A stretch of 9,568 nucleotides of DNA from Clostridia bacterium (GCA_022790685.1 JAAVXQ010000068.1:1-9568); one strand, 5' to 3'. Positions 1 through 6,025 are shown, numbered from the stretch's first letter. Program-made: numbers and translations. Notes: generated by a model from the letters alone, not told the origin.

Positions 1-224
1 AAGACTCCTATACGACCATTAGCATGGTAGGAACAGTTCCTGTGCCACAGCATCACGACGAAGAGTATAATGTATACCTAATGTACAAAGACAAAGTGCA
101 TTGCTTAAATGACAAGTACTTGTATCAAAAAGCTGATGTCGGCGATGCTGTTAGTGTTCTGGTGCATAAGGGCTACAACAAAAATGGAGAATTGAAACAT
201 GTGTACCTCAGACTTAAGAAATGA
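1..224 (+). CDS. 3' part of an unrecognised protein, 5' end outside the window
   Basis: The reading frame is open from codon 3-5 to the TGA at 222-224, giving 73 visible residues. The first in-frame ATG (24-26) has no Shine-Dalgarno sequence ahead of it, and coding-like sequence continues upstream, so I read it as an internal Met of a longer gene. The visible part alternates short hydrophobic and polar stretches (YNVYLMYKDKVHC, VGDAVSVLVHKGY, HVYLRLKK), which suggests a C-terminal beta-rich domain. No membrane segment or catalytic motif is visible and I do not recognise the family. GC is about 40% by hand count, clearly higher than everything to its right, so it may have been acquired or may belong to a differently evolving segment. 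A terminator begins 6 bases after the stop. It is convergent with the minus-strand operons and could be the end of a larger plus-strand unit. Confidence 0.6.
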   Translation, partial: DSYTTISMVGTVPVPQHHDEEYNVYLMYKDKVHCLNDKYLYQKADVGDAVSVLVHKGYNKNGELKHVYLRLKK

Positions 225-229
225 TCTAT

Positions 230-277
230 GTTGCCATTGCAGAAATTTTGCGATGGCAACATTAGCTTATTTTTTTT
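230..277 (+). terminator. Rho-independent terminator of the left-edge gene
   Basis: The arms GTTGCCATTGC (230-240) and GCGATGGCAAC (250-260) form an 11-bp stem with one G-U pair and a 9-base loop. A run of eight T follows at 270-277, after a 9-base spacer. It starts 6 bases after the TGA at 222-224 and so closes the plus-strand gene. Confidence 0.85.
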
Positions 278-285
278 GCCATTAT

Positions 286-443
286 ACTTTTTATAAAATT
301 CATTTTTCTCTTTATGCTTTTTCTAAAGTTATTTTTCCTAATTTACAATTTCTAAATCATCTAATATTATTCTAGCTACTTTTCATTGTTAGCTTTTCCA
401 GCAAATACTAACGCTTCTCTTCTTTCATCTATTAGTATCATTA
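286..443 (-). pseudogene. Decayed second copy of the rbgA 3' end and mrnC start
   Basis: This segment aligns base for base with 1562-1722. By hand I count 15 substitutions and three 1-base deletions over 161 columns, about 89% identity. It carries the last ~45 codons of rbgA, its TAA stop, the intergenic ribosome binding site and the first few codons of mrnC; similarity ends near mrnC codon 5. Read on the minus strand, the copy begins like RbgA (ILIDERREALVFAG against ILIGKKRGALVSGG). A missing base then puts a TAG directly after the codons for NNEK. Further single-base losses and a weakened SD (AAAGAG for AAGGAG) show it is not functional. Most substitutions lie in the promoter-distal half, and several change amino acids. 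It fills much of the gene-free stretch 225-559, where I see only the terminator, this relic and a promoter. It is either the remnant of a duplication or a fragment of a related allele brought in by recombination. Confidence 0.9.
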
Positions 444-494
444 TTATATTATTTCAATATAGTATTCACCAAAAGTGATATTTTTTCTAATAAA

Positions 495-524
495 TTGACT
501 TTTACAATATTATATACTTATAAT
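495..524 (+). promoter_or_regulatory. SigA-type promoter of the small membrane-anchored protein gene
   Basis: TTGACT (495-500) and TATAAT (519-524) are separated by 18 bases, 35 bases ahead of the start codon at 560. The stretch ACTTATAATGT is directly followed by ACTTATAATAT, which gives a second TATAAT at 530-535. This is one of the best consensus matches in the window. Confidence 0.75.
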
Positions 525-559
525 GTACTTATAATATATTTATATAAAGGAGAAATATT

Positions 560-958
560 ATGAAGAAAAAATTATTAATCATTTTTTGTATACTTATTAT
601 ATTAGCAATAGCTTTATGCATCTATTTATATAATACTCTTGACGCTTTTAGACCATATAATTTTCCATCTAATCAGAAATTAATGATAGTGGAACATTAT
701 CATCCTTTTAGAAATGATTACGTATATGTTGAGTATTATATATTTAACAAAAAAGATGAATGTACAGCATGCTTTATTGAGCAAAATGAACCAGAAGAAG
801 GAAGCTTTGATATTACCTCTTATCCCCCTTATTACATTAATAAAAAAAATAAAGATGGTATACAATACTCAGAATTTATAGGTTTCAGAGGGTATAAATA
901 TGATTATATAAAAGAATATTGTACACAAAGTACTGATATAATAATAAGAGAGTTTTAA
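560..958 (+). CDS. Small membrane-anchored, tyrosine-rich protein of unknown function
   Basis: The 132-residue protein starts at an ATG preceded by AAAGGAGA (546-553), a strong ribosome binding site. Residues 2-4 are Lys, and residues 5-24 form one hydrophobic helix. This is either an uncleaved anchor or a signal peptide; Cys20 lacks a good lipobox because Leu19 precedes it. The remaining ~105 residues should face outside. They are rich in Tyr, Phe, Asp and Lys, with cysteines at 68, 71 and 121. No catalytic motif is recognisable. The gene is monocistronic: a consensus promoter lies just upstream and hairpins lie just downstream. It sits in the interval bounded by the two copies of the rbgA/mrnC junction, pointing opposite to the housekeeping genes, so it may be an accessory insertion. 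Its base composition is as AT-rich as its neighbours, unlike the left-edge gene. Coding is likely; function is unknown. Confidence 0.75.
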   Translation: MKKKLLIIFCILIILAIALCIYLYNTLDAFRPYNFPSNQKLMIVEHYHPFRNDYVYVEYYIFNKKDECTACFIEQNEPEEGSFDITSYPPYYINKKNKDGIQYSEFIGFRGYKYDYIKEYCTQSTDIIIREF

Positions 959-959
959 A

Positions 960-996
960 AGGAAACAAACACATATTTAGTAAATGCTTGTTTCCT
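960..996 (+). terminator. Hairpin directly after the small membrane protein gene
   Basis: AGGAAACAA (960-968) pairs with TTGTTTCCT (988-996), starting one base after the TAA at 956-958. There is no T-run after it on the plus strand, so it may only stabilise the mRNA end or add to the stronger hairpin at 1011-1067. Confidence 0.5.
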
Positions 997-1010
997 CAAA
1001 AAGATATTAA

Positions 1011-1067
1011 TAATAAAATTAGAGTAGCAATTATTTTTATAAAACCATTGCTACTCTAATTTTATTA
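1011..1067. terminator. Bidirectional terminator between convergent genes
   Basis: A perfect 21-bp inverted repeat (arms 1011-1031 and 1047-1067, loop of 15) has a GC-containing core AGAGTAGCAAT and A/T-rich outer arms. Each strand therefore ends in a T-rich arm. It separates the plus-strand gene ending at 958 from the minus-strand tRNA whose 3' end is at 1070, and probably terminates transcription from both sides. Confidence 0.85.
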
Positions 1068-1069
1068 AT

Positions 1070-1144
1070 TGGTGACCCCTACGGGAATCGAACCCATGAT
1101 TCCACCTTGAGAGGGTGGCGTCTTAGCCGCTTGACCAAGGGGCC
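1070..1144 (-). tRNA. tRNA-Glu (anticodon CUC)
   Basis: The minus strand folds as a complete cloverleaf of 75 bases including an encoded CCA at 1070-1072. The acceptor stem is GGCCCCU/AGGGGUC with a G2-U71 pair. The anticodon stem CCACC/GGUGG closes the loop CUCUCAA, with anticodon CUC at 1109-1111. The T arm contains GGGTTCGAATCCC. The overall sequence matches Bacillota tRNA-Glu, including discriminator A. CUC reads GAG only, so an AT-rich genome that mainly uses GAA should also carry a UUC isoacceptor elsewhere. It has its own promoter (1163-1191) inside the end of mrnC and a strong hairpin right after its 3' end. Confidence 0.97.
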
Positions 1145-1162
1145 AAAATTATCGGCTATTTA

Positions 1163-1191
1163 TTTATACCATATTTTATAGTTCTAGTCAA
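1163..1191 (-). promoter_or_regulatory. Promoter of tRNA-Glu, overlapping the end of mrnC
   Basis: On the minus strand, TTGACT (1191-1186) and TATAAA (1168-1163) are 17 bases apart. The -10 box ends 18 bases ahead of the mature tRNA 5' end (1144), leaving room for a short leader for RNase P. The -35 box shares its last base with the mrnC TAG stop (1186-1184). Confidence 0.75.
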
Positions 1192-1579
1192 TACAAAGCT
1201 CAAGAATTTGTTTTAATCTTTCATCTTCCTTAATCAAATATAAATATCCGATAAGAGCCTCAAATGAAGTAGCTTTTGCATATTCTGCTACATTTGAATT
1301 TTTAGCTGTATGATGATTTTCAGTATTTCTACCTCTTCTTACAATTTCTTTTTCCTCATCTGTTAAGCTATCATATATTTTATCAAGTATATTTCCTTGA
1401 GCTTTCGCCTTTACATACTTAATAGATTCAATATGCAATTTATGTGGTTTTGCATTTGAATGATTAACTAAATTTGTCCTTATAAACATTTCATAAACAC
1501 TATCTCCAACATATGCCCATACTAATGGAGAAAGCATTTTTACATCATATATTTCTTTATTTCTTTCTATAAAATTCAT
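1184..1579 (-). CDS. mrnC: Mini-ribonuclease III (23S rRNA maturation)
   Basis: This is a compact RNase III-like endoribonuclease without the double-stranded RNA binding domain. In Bacillus subtilis it trims both ends of 23S rRNA in the assembling 50S subunit. The 131-residue product has the usual family length. The RNase III signature is at residues 22-30 (AYVGDSVYE), with Asp26 as metal ligand. The family-typical RRGRN is at 81-85, and the second acidic active-site residue, Glu107, lies in SFEALIGYLYL. The ATG is preceded by AAGGAG, whose first bases are the TAA stop of rbgA, so the two genes are 9 bases apart and probably translationally coupled. In B. subtilis mrnC sits beside cysS; here it follows another 50S biogenesis gene. 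The end of the gene holds the promoter of tRNA-Glu. Confidence 0.96.
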   Translation of the reverse strand: MNFIERNKEIYDVKMLSPLVWAYVGDSVYEMFIRTNLVNHSNAKPHKLHIESIKYVKAKAQGNILDKIYDSLTDEEKEIVRRGRNTENHHTAKNSNVAEYAKATSFEALIGYLYLIKEDERLKQILELCID

Positions 1580-1588
1580 TTTTTCTCC

Positions 1589-2479
1589 TTATGCTTTTTC
1601 TAAAGTTATTTTTCCTAATTTGCAATTTCTAAAATCATCTAATATTATTCTAGCTACTTTTTCATCGTCAACATTTCCACCAGATACTAAAGCTCCTCTT
1701 TTTTTACCTATTAGTATCATTAATGAATATATATAATTTTCTTTTTTTTCTATTTCATTTATTTCTATTTCTGATATTTTATATCTTTCACATATATTTT
1801 TCTTATATTCTGCATAGATTTTTTTTAATAATTCATATGCAATTTCTACTCTTTCTATTAAATCATCTTTTATTGTACCTGTAAAAGCTAAATTAAGTGC
1901 AATTTCCTCATTTTGAAATTTAGGCCACAAAACTCCTGGTGTATCTAATAGTTCCTGATTCTTTCCTATTCTTATCCACTGTTTTTGTTTTGTAACTCCT
2001 GGTCTATTTCCAACTGTCATAGTTGTTTTTTTAGATATTCTATTAATAAATGAAGATTTTCCTACATTTGGTATTCCTAATATCATTACTCTTATAGTTT
2101 TATTTATTCTACCTCTTGCAGCTTGTCTTTCTATTTCTTCTTTCATTAGATTATCAATCTTTTTTAGTACTTTATCTATTCCCCTTCCAGAATTAGCATC
2201 TGTAAGCATAGTTGGTGCTTCTAGAGATAATCTTTGTATCCACTTTGCATTTTCTTCATTATCTGCTAAGTCGCTTTTATTAAGTAATATAATTTTTTTC
2301 TTTCCATTAGTTATATTTTTTATATCAGGGTTTCTGCTAGCAATTGGTATTCTAGCATCTAATAGTTCTATAACTATATCTATTAGTTTTAAATCTTCTA
2401 TTATTTCTTTTTTTGTTTTTGCCATATGTCCAGGGTACCAGTTGATATTTAATTTAGAAATCATTTCTTCATTATTCAT
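1589..2479 (-). CDS. rbgA: Ribosome biogenesis GTPase A
   Basis: RbgA (YlqF) is a circularly permuted GTPase that binds a late 50S intermediate and allows its final maturation before release. The 296-residue protein has the family's usual size. The N-terminal hallmark NWYPGHMAKT is at 13-22. The G motifs come in permuted order: G4 NKSD at 67-70, G1 GIPNVGKS at 135-142, a G2 Thr in RPGVTK (159-164) and G3 DTPG at 179-182. A helical C-terminal RNA-binding region follows (about 205-296). The ATG has only a weak purine-rich SD (GAAAGTGAAAG) and lies 23 bases after the ABC transporter gene. Translation may therefore depend on the upstream gene. The stop overlaps the mrnC ribosome binding site. A broken copy of its last ~45 codons lies at 286-443. 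Confidence 0.97.
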   Translation of the reverse strand: MNNEEMISKLNINWYPGHMAKTKKEIIEDLKLIDIVIELLDARIPIASRNPDIKNITNGKKKIILLNKSDLADNEENAKWIQRLSLEAPTMLTDANSGRGIDKVLKKIDNLMKEEIERQAARGRINKTIRVMILGIPNVGKSSFINRISKKTTMTVGNRPGVTKQKQWIRIGKNQELLDTPGVLWPKFQNEEIALNLAFTGTIKDDLIERVEIAYELLKKIYAEYKKNICERYKISEIEINEIEKKENYIYSLMILIGKKRGALVSGGNVDDEKVARIILDDFRNCKLGKITLEKA

Positions 2480-2502
2480 TTATTTTACTTTCACTTTCTA
2501 TT

Positions 2503-4269
2503 TTAATTTAATTTTCCATAATACATATCACTAAATATTCCATTTTTTTCCACAAGACCGTCAAACTTACCATCTTCTTCTATTTTTCCTTTATTTAGCA
2601 CTATTATCCTATCACAATTTTTTAGAGTTGTTAATCTATGTGCAATAGCAATAATTGTAGTGTTGTTTTCAGTTTTTAGTTTTTCTATCTCTTCTTGAAT
2701 ATGTTTTTCTGAGGTATTATCTAAAGCAGCTGTTGCCTCATCTAAAATTAAAATTTTTGGTTTTCTTAAAAATATTCTAGCAATAGCTATTCTTTGTCTT
2801 TGACCTCCTGATAAATTGTTTCCTCCTTCTGATATAGGAGAGTTAAATCCTTCTGGTAGTCCTTCTATATATTCTAAAATGTATGCTTTTCTTGCTGCTT
2901 CTTTTACTTCTTCTAAAGTCACATCTCTTTTCATTCCATAAATTATATTTTCATATATTGTTCCAGCTATCAAAAATGGGCTTTGTGGAACAAGTGCTAT
3001 TATCTCTGATATATCTTTTCTAGTTAAATTATTGATATTTGTATCATCCAAAATTATTGTTCCCTCTGCTTTTTCTAGTTTGCAAATAGATTTTATTAAT
3101 GAAGATTTACCACATCCTGATGGACCTGCAATTCCTAAGTACATTCCTTTGTCTATATTAATATTAAAATCTTTTAATATTAATTTATCTTCACTTTCAG
3201 AATAGTAGAAGTTTAAGTTTTTTACATTAATAATTTCATCTGTTATATTATTATTTTTTTCATTTAAAACTGAATTATATGAAAAATCATTTTGTATTTC
3301 TACCATTTCAAAAAAATCATTTGCAAGTACTGTACACTCAGAAACTTCATCAAATATTCTATGTAGTTCTTCTAATGGTTTAATTAACTGATTAAAACAT
3401 AAGTATGCAGTAAGTACACTACCTACTGTAATTATATTTTTTGTTGCTAAATATGTTGAAATTCCTATTATCAAAACTGTAAATACTGCTTGATTAATAA
3501 ACTTTAGGCAATCATATCTTGCCATAGCTTTATGATGTTTCATTTCTTTATTCCTTAAAAATTCAGATTTATTTCCAAAACGGTTTAATTCAAAGTCAAC
3601 ACTATCACATATTCTTATTACTTCAATTCCATTTATTAGTTCTACAATAGTTCCATCCATTTCTGCTTTGCTTTCTAAAAGCTCTACTCTAATACCTTTT
3701 TGACTTCCTATTTGCTTTAAAACTATAACTATTCCAACTGGTATAACTAAAAGCATTGGTAATGCAAGCATAACAGGTAATGTTAAAAATATTGTAATAA
3801 TAGCAGCAATACTATTAAATATTGCTGGAGCAAAATCCATAAATAATAACTTTTCTAGTTTTATTGTTCCATCTAAACATCTATTAAGTCTTCCATGTAT
3901 ATTTCCAGTCATGTTTTTTCTAAAATATGATAAGGGTGCCATAAGTAATGATTTTATAACCATTCCTCTTGCCTTTTTTTCAGTTCTTGTTGCCACATCT
4001 TCTACCATTACTCTTCTTACTATTTTTATAACTTCATTTACTACATTTACTATTAGTATAAATACTAAAAATGGTATTACTTTTTCAAATGATACTCCTT
4101 GTACATTTAAAATATCATCTGTAAGCCATCCTATTGTTTTTGGTGTTAATTGAGTTAATCCAGCAGAAATTATCATTATTAATATAATTATTAAAAATCT
4201 AACTTTCTGACCTTTTTCAAGTAATCTATATATTTTCTTTAGTACTTGTTTTAAATTATTTTTTTTCAT
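2503..4269 (-). CDS. ABC transporter, fused permease and ATPase (exporter type)
   Basis: The 588-residue half-transporter has the usual length for an MsbA/MdlB-like type IV exporter that works as a homo- or heterodimer in the cell membrane. Six hydrophobic segments lie at about 24-40, 63-82, 147-165, 167-186, 259-276 and 279-297. The nucleotide-binding domain starts near 346. It has Walker A GPSGCGKS (382-389), Q-loop Gln429, signature LSGGQ (486-490), Walker B ILILDE (506-511, catalytic Glu511) and switch His544. All catalytic elements are intact, so it should hydrolyse ATP; a partner subunit is not visible. The ATG has AAAGGG 10 bases upstream. It follows the CYTH gene by 75 bases without a recognisable terminator, so it is probably the same operon. 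The substrate cannot be read from the sequence; drug, lipid or peptide export are all possible. Confidence 0.93.
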   Translation of the reverse strand: MKKNNLKQVLKKIYRLLEKGQKVRFLIIILIMIISAGLTQLTPKTIGWLTDDILNVQGVSFEKVIPFLVFILIVNVVNEVIKIVRRVMVEDVATRTEKKARGMVIKSLLMAPLSYFRKNMTGNIHGRLNRCLDGTIKLEKLLFMDFAPAIFNSIAAIITIFLTLPVMLALPMLLVIPVGIVIVLKQIGSQKGIRVELLESKAEMDGTIVELINGIEVIRICDSVDFELNRFGNKSEFLRNKEMKHHKAMARYDCLKFINQAVFTVLIIGISTYLATKNIITVGSVLTAYLCFNQLIKPLEELHRIFDEVSECTVLANDFFEMVEIQNDFSYNSVLNEKNNNITDEIINVKNLNFYYSESEDKLILKDFNINIDKGMYLGIAGPSGCGKSSLIKSICKLEKAEGTIILDDTNINNLTRKDISEIIALVPQSPFLIAGTIYENIIYGMKRDVTLEEVKEAARKAYILEYIEGLPEGFNSPISEGGNNLSGGQRQRIAIARIFLRKPKILILDEATAALDNTSEKHIQEEIEKLKTENNTTIIAIAHRLTTLKNCDRIIVLNKGKIEEDGKFDGLVEKNGIFSDMYYGKLN

Positions 4270-4344
4270 TTATATTATACCCTTTATGATTTTTCTACTA
4301 ATTTAGTTCATTCTAAAATATTCCTTTGTTATTTATTTAATTTA

Positions 4345-4893
4345 CTACATCTTATATTCTTCAAAGTAATCTATACCATATAGTTTATGAATATCCTCTG
4401 TTCCCATAGTAACTACTTTTTTATTTTCTAATCCTAACTTTTTTAATAAAGTTTCTAATTCATAACCTTCCTCTTTTAAAAATTCTATATCAATTTCTAA
4501 AAATGGAGGAATAGCTGGAAATTTATCAATATCAAAATCGATTTTTCCTAATTCATATGAAATTCTTGGGGCTTGAACAGAAGATATTTGTTTTAGTCCC
4601 ATTTCGTAAAAAAAGTCCATTGTTTCTTTTAATCTGCTAGTTTTAAATTTAATACCTTCTTTTATTTCTGGTTTGCTTTGATTAACATGCATAGTTACTT
4701 TTATACTGCCTTCATCAGTAACTCTTATTAGTTTATCTTTTTTATTTAAATATAATCTATCCTCTGTATCTAGTGTAATTATCTTTCTTGTGTCATCATA
4801 GACTTTTTTTGCCCCAATTTTTTCTAAATTTGCTGTTAATGCTTTTACATCAATATCTAAAACTTTTATTTCATGTTCTTTATATTCTTCCAT
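4345..4893 (-). CDS. CYTH-domain protein (triphosphate tunnel fold)
   Basis: CYTH proteins bind triphosphorylated ligands with two metal ions in a beta-barrel tunnel. Members include class IV adenylate cyclase, thiamine triphosphatase and inorganic triphosphatase. The 182-residue product is a single domain of usual length. The N-terminal signature ExExK is intact at residues 6-10 (EHEIK). Basic and charged strand residues follow in RLYLNKKDKLIRV (45-57) and in the segment around 64-84. The acidic strand PPFLEIDIEF (129-138) supplies Glu133 and Glu137 as likely metal ligands. The ATG has a strong SD (AGGAGAG), and a promoter lies at 4930-4958, so this is the first gene of operon A. The particular substrate cannot be told from sequence; adenylate cyclase is a common database label but tripolyphosphatase is at least as likely. 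Confidence 0.85.
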   Translation of the reverse strand: MEEYKEHEIKVLDIDVKALTANLEKIGAKKVYDDTRKIITLDTEDRLYLNKKDKLIRVTDEGSIKVTMHVNQSKPEIKEGIKFKTSRLKETMDFFYEMGLKQISSVQAPRISYELGKIDFDIDKFPAIPPFLEIDIEFLKEEGYELETLLKKLGLENKKVVTMGTEDIHKLYGIDYFEEYKM

Positions 4894-4929
4894 AATAAAT
4901 CTCTCCTAAATATTTTTACATACCTTTTT

Positions 4930-4958
4930 ATTTTACCATAAATTTCAATTATAATCAA
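4930..4958 (-). promoter_or_regulatory. Promoter of operon A (CYTH, ABC, rbgA, mrnC)
   Basis: On the minus strand, TTGATT (4958-4953) and TAAAAT (4935-4930) are 17 bases apart, with an extended -10 TG element (TGGTAAAAT). The leader to the ATG at 4893 would be about 30 bases. The stretch 4936-5071 upstream holds no gene that I can support. Confidence 0.65.
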
Positions 4959-5071
4959 TCTTAAGATGCTTTAAATCACTATATTTAGGTAATATTTTCT
5001 TCTAATAAACATAAAAATTATCTATATTTTTTTCATATATACTTTTGGATAATATATTTTAAAATTTCTAT

Positions 5072-5109
5072 AAAAAAATAAGTATTCATAACATTGAATA
5101 CTTATTTTT
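5072..5109 (-). terminator. Terminator of the small four-helix membrane protein gene
   Basis: A perfect 14-bp inverted repeat (5074-5087 and 5096-5109, core AAGTATTC, loop of 8) lies 12 bases beyond the TAA of the gene at 5122. On the minus strand it ends in a run of seven T (5078-5072). The stem is AT-rich and nearly symmetric, so it could also act on the other strand. Confidence 0.8.
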
Positions 5110-5121
5110 ATTAGTTCTATT

Positions 5122-5592
5122 TTATAATCTATATTGATTTCTATCTGCTCTTTCATCATATTTTCTATCAAAATTCTCATTTTTAAAGAACCAATCTGTT
5201 TGTTTATCTCCACCTGAACCTTTTCTACTTTTATTAAATAAAATATCGAAAAATGTAAGCATAGGTATTATTATTCCAATAAATAACGCCATTGAATTTG
5301 ATGAATTTGCAACAGTCACTCCCGCTTCTTCAATCATAAAATATTGATTATATAGGGCTGTTCCAAAATATGCAAAATACATTCCAAAATAAATAGTTGC
5401 TGCTATTAAACTTCTTTTAAAAATGAATACAAAGCAAATTACTGTCACAAATAACATTCCAATTTCTAAATTTAAATCTGTAGGAACTGCAAAGAAATCT
5501 GCTTGTATTGTAAATAATAAACAAACAATTACTCTAAATATCCAATATAATATTCCTAAAAAAGTAATTAAATAACTAAATAGCGCTGTCAT
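5122..5592 (-). CDS. Small integral membrane protein with charged C-terminal tail
   Basis: The 156-residue product starts at an ATG with a near-perfect SD (AAAGGAGG, 7 bases upstream). Hydrophobic segments at about 5-29, 43-58, 61-82 and 101-119 predict four membrane helices. The last ~38 residues are hydrophilic and probably cytoplasmic. They begin with Lys/Gly-rich KSRKGSGGDK (121-130) and end in the strongly charged DRKYDERADRNQYRL (142-156). That tail looks like a conserved motif rather than random sequence, and I recall similar endings on unnamed clostridial membrane proteins, but I cannot name the family. The gene is monocistronic, with its own promoter (5624-5652) and terminator (5072-5109). 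In B. subtilis the gene after the ireB-ruvX-yrzB cluster is the lytic transglycosylase mltG; this protein bears no resemblance to it. Function unknown. Confidence 0.85.
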   Translation of the reverse strand: MTALFSYLITFLGILYWIFRVIVCLLFTIQADFFAVPTDLNLEIGMLFVTVICFVFIFKRSLIAATIYFGMYFAYFGTALYNQYFMIEEAGVTVANSSNSMALFIGIIIPMLTFFDILFNKSRKGSGGDKQTDWFFKNENFDRKYDERADRNQYRL

Positions 5593-5623
5593 CTATTTTC
5601 CTCCTTTGTTTTAATTAATTTTT

Positions 5624-5652
5624 ATTTTAACATAAGAATAAATAAATTTCAA
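5624..5652 (-). promoter_or_regulatory. Promoter of the small four-helix membrane protein gene
   Basis: On the minus strand, TTGAAA (5652-5647) and TAAAAT (5629-5624) have a 17-base spacer and a TG one base ahead of the -10 (TGTTAAAAT). The leader to the ATG at 5592 would be about 25 bases. Confidence 0.65.
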
Positions 5653-5676
5653 TATTAGTTTGTTATTCAAAATTAG

Positions 5677-5711
5677 CAAAAAAAATATGTGGTTTTAACC
5701 ACACATTTTTC
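5677..5711 (-). terminator. Terminator of the DUF1292 gene
   Basis: TGTGGT (5688-5693) and ACCACA (5698-5703) close a 4-base loop. After one mismatch the stem continues with A/T pairs. On the minus strand it ends in a run of T (complement of the A-run 5678-5685). It begins at the stop codon of the gene at 5711. Confidence 0.75.
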
Positions 5712-6025
5712 TATTCACCCTCTGTGAAATTGAATTCATCTTTAAATTTTTCTTTAAAAATTTCAAAAACTGCATTTAAAACTTCTTCATCTGTAACACT
5801 TACATATGAATCTTCTGTTTCACTCTCTGTTTCTTCAACTTTTAAAATTACAACCTCACCACTGTCTTCTTCTTCAACTGGTAAAAGAACTACATATTCT
5901 TCTTGTTCATATTCTATTAAATCTAAAAATTCAAATTGTACTTCATCTCCATTTTCATCATTTAATATTATGATGTTGCTTAAATCTTCATCAATTCCAT
6001 CTATCATGTTCTCGTCTTCGTTCAT
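5711..6025 (-). CDS. DUF1292 family acidic protein (YrzB-like)
   Basis: The product has 104 residues and is very acidic. It contains the DUF1292 pattern: a strand with IIILNDENGDEVQFEFLDLI (18-37), then EQEEYVVLLP (40-49) and a segment with GEVVILKVE (56-64). The C-terminal part (79-100) is an amphipathic helix typical of the family. The role of YrzB-like proteins is not known. Its place directly after ireB and ruvX matches the conserved Bacillota order yrzL-yrrK-yrzB, which is the best support for the assignment. The ATG has a good SD (AAAGGAG), a promoter is present at 6069-6097 in the gap after ruvX, and a terminator follows the stop. It can thus be expressed apart from operon B, although readthrough from ruvX is possible. 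Confidence 0.9.
   Translation of the reverse strand: MNEDENMIDGIDEDLSNIIILNDENGDEVQFEFLDLIEYEQEEYVVLLPVEEEDSGEVVILKVEETESETEDSYVSVTDEEVLNAVFEIFKEKFKDEFNFTEGE

Noticed and set aside
24..26. ATG as the start of the left-edge gene
   Set aside because: No SD is found upstream and the frame is open to base 3, so it is more likely an internal methionine.
466..486. TCAC-CAAAA-GTGA hairpin followed by T-run as a terminator
   Set aside because: The stem has only four pairs and no gene ends just before it; it is compatible with chance in AT-rich DNA.
1070..1090. tRNA-Glu 3' end as an attachment site of an integrated element
   Set aside because: No second copy of the tRNA 3' end and no integrase gene are present in the window.
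286..1722. The two rbgA/mrnC junction copies as ends of a transposon
   Set aside because: They are direct, about 160 bp long, coding-derived and diverged, with no transposase between them; a duplication or recombination scar explains them better.
3911..4153. Plus-strand open frame inside the ABC transporter gene
   Set aside because: It is antisense to the membrane domain of a complete conserved gene, and I saw no sign of a gene of its own. The same applies to 680-865 (-), 5724-6122 (+), 6890-7351 (+) and 8117-8410 (+).
4270..4344. TATAAT close to the ABC transporter start as a separate promoter
   Set aside because: It lies between the SD (AAAGGG) and the ATG, with no -35 partner, so it could not give a usable leader.
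5022..5213. Minus-strand open frame of 63 codons
   Set aside because: It overlaps the end of the membrane protein gene in another frame and runs through that gene's terminator hairpin.
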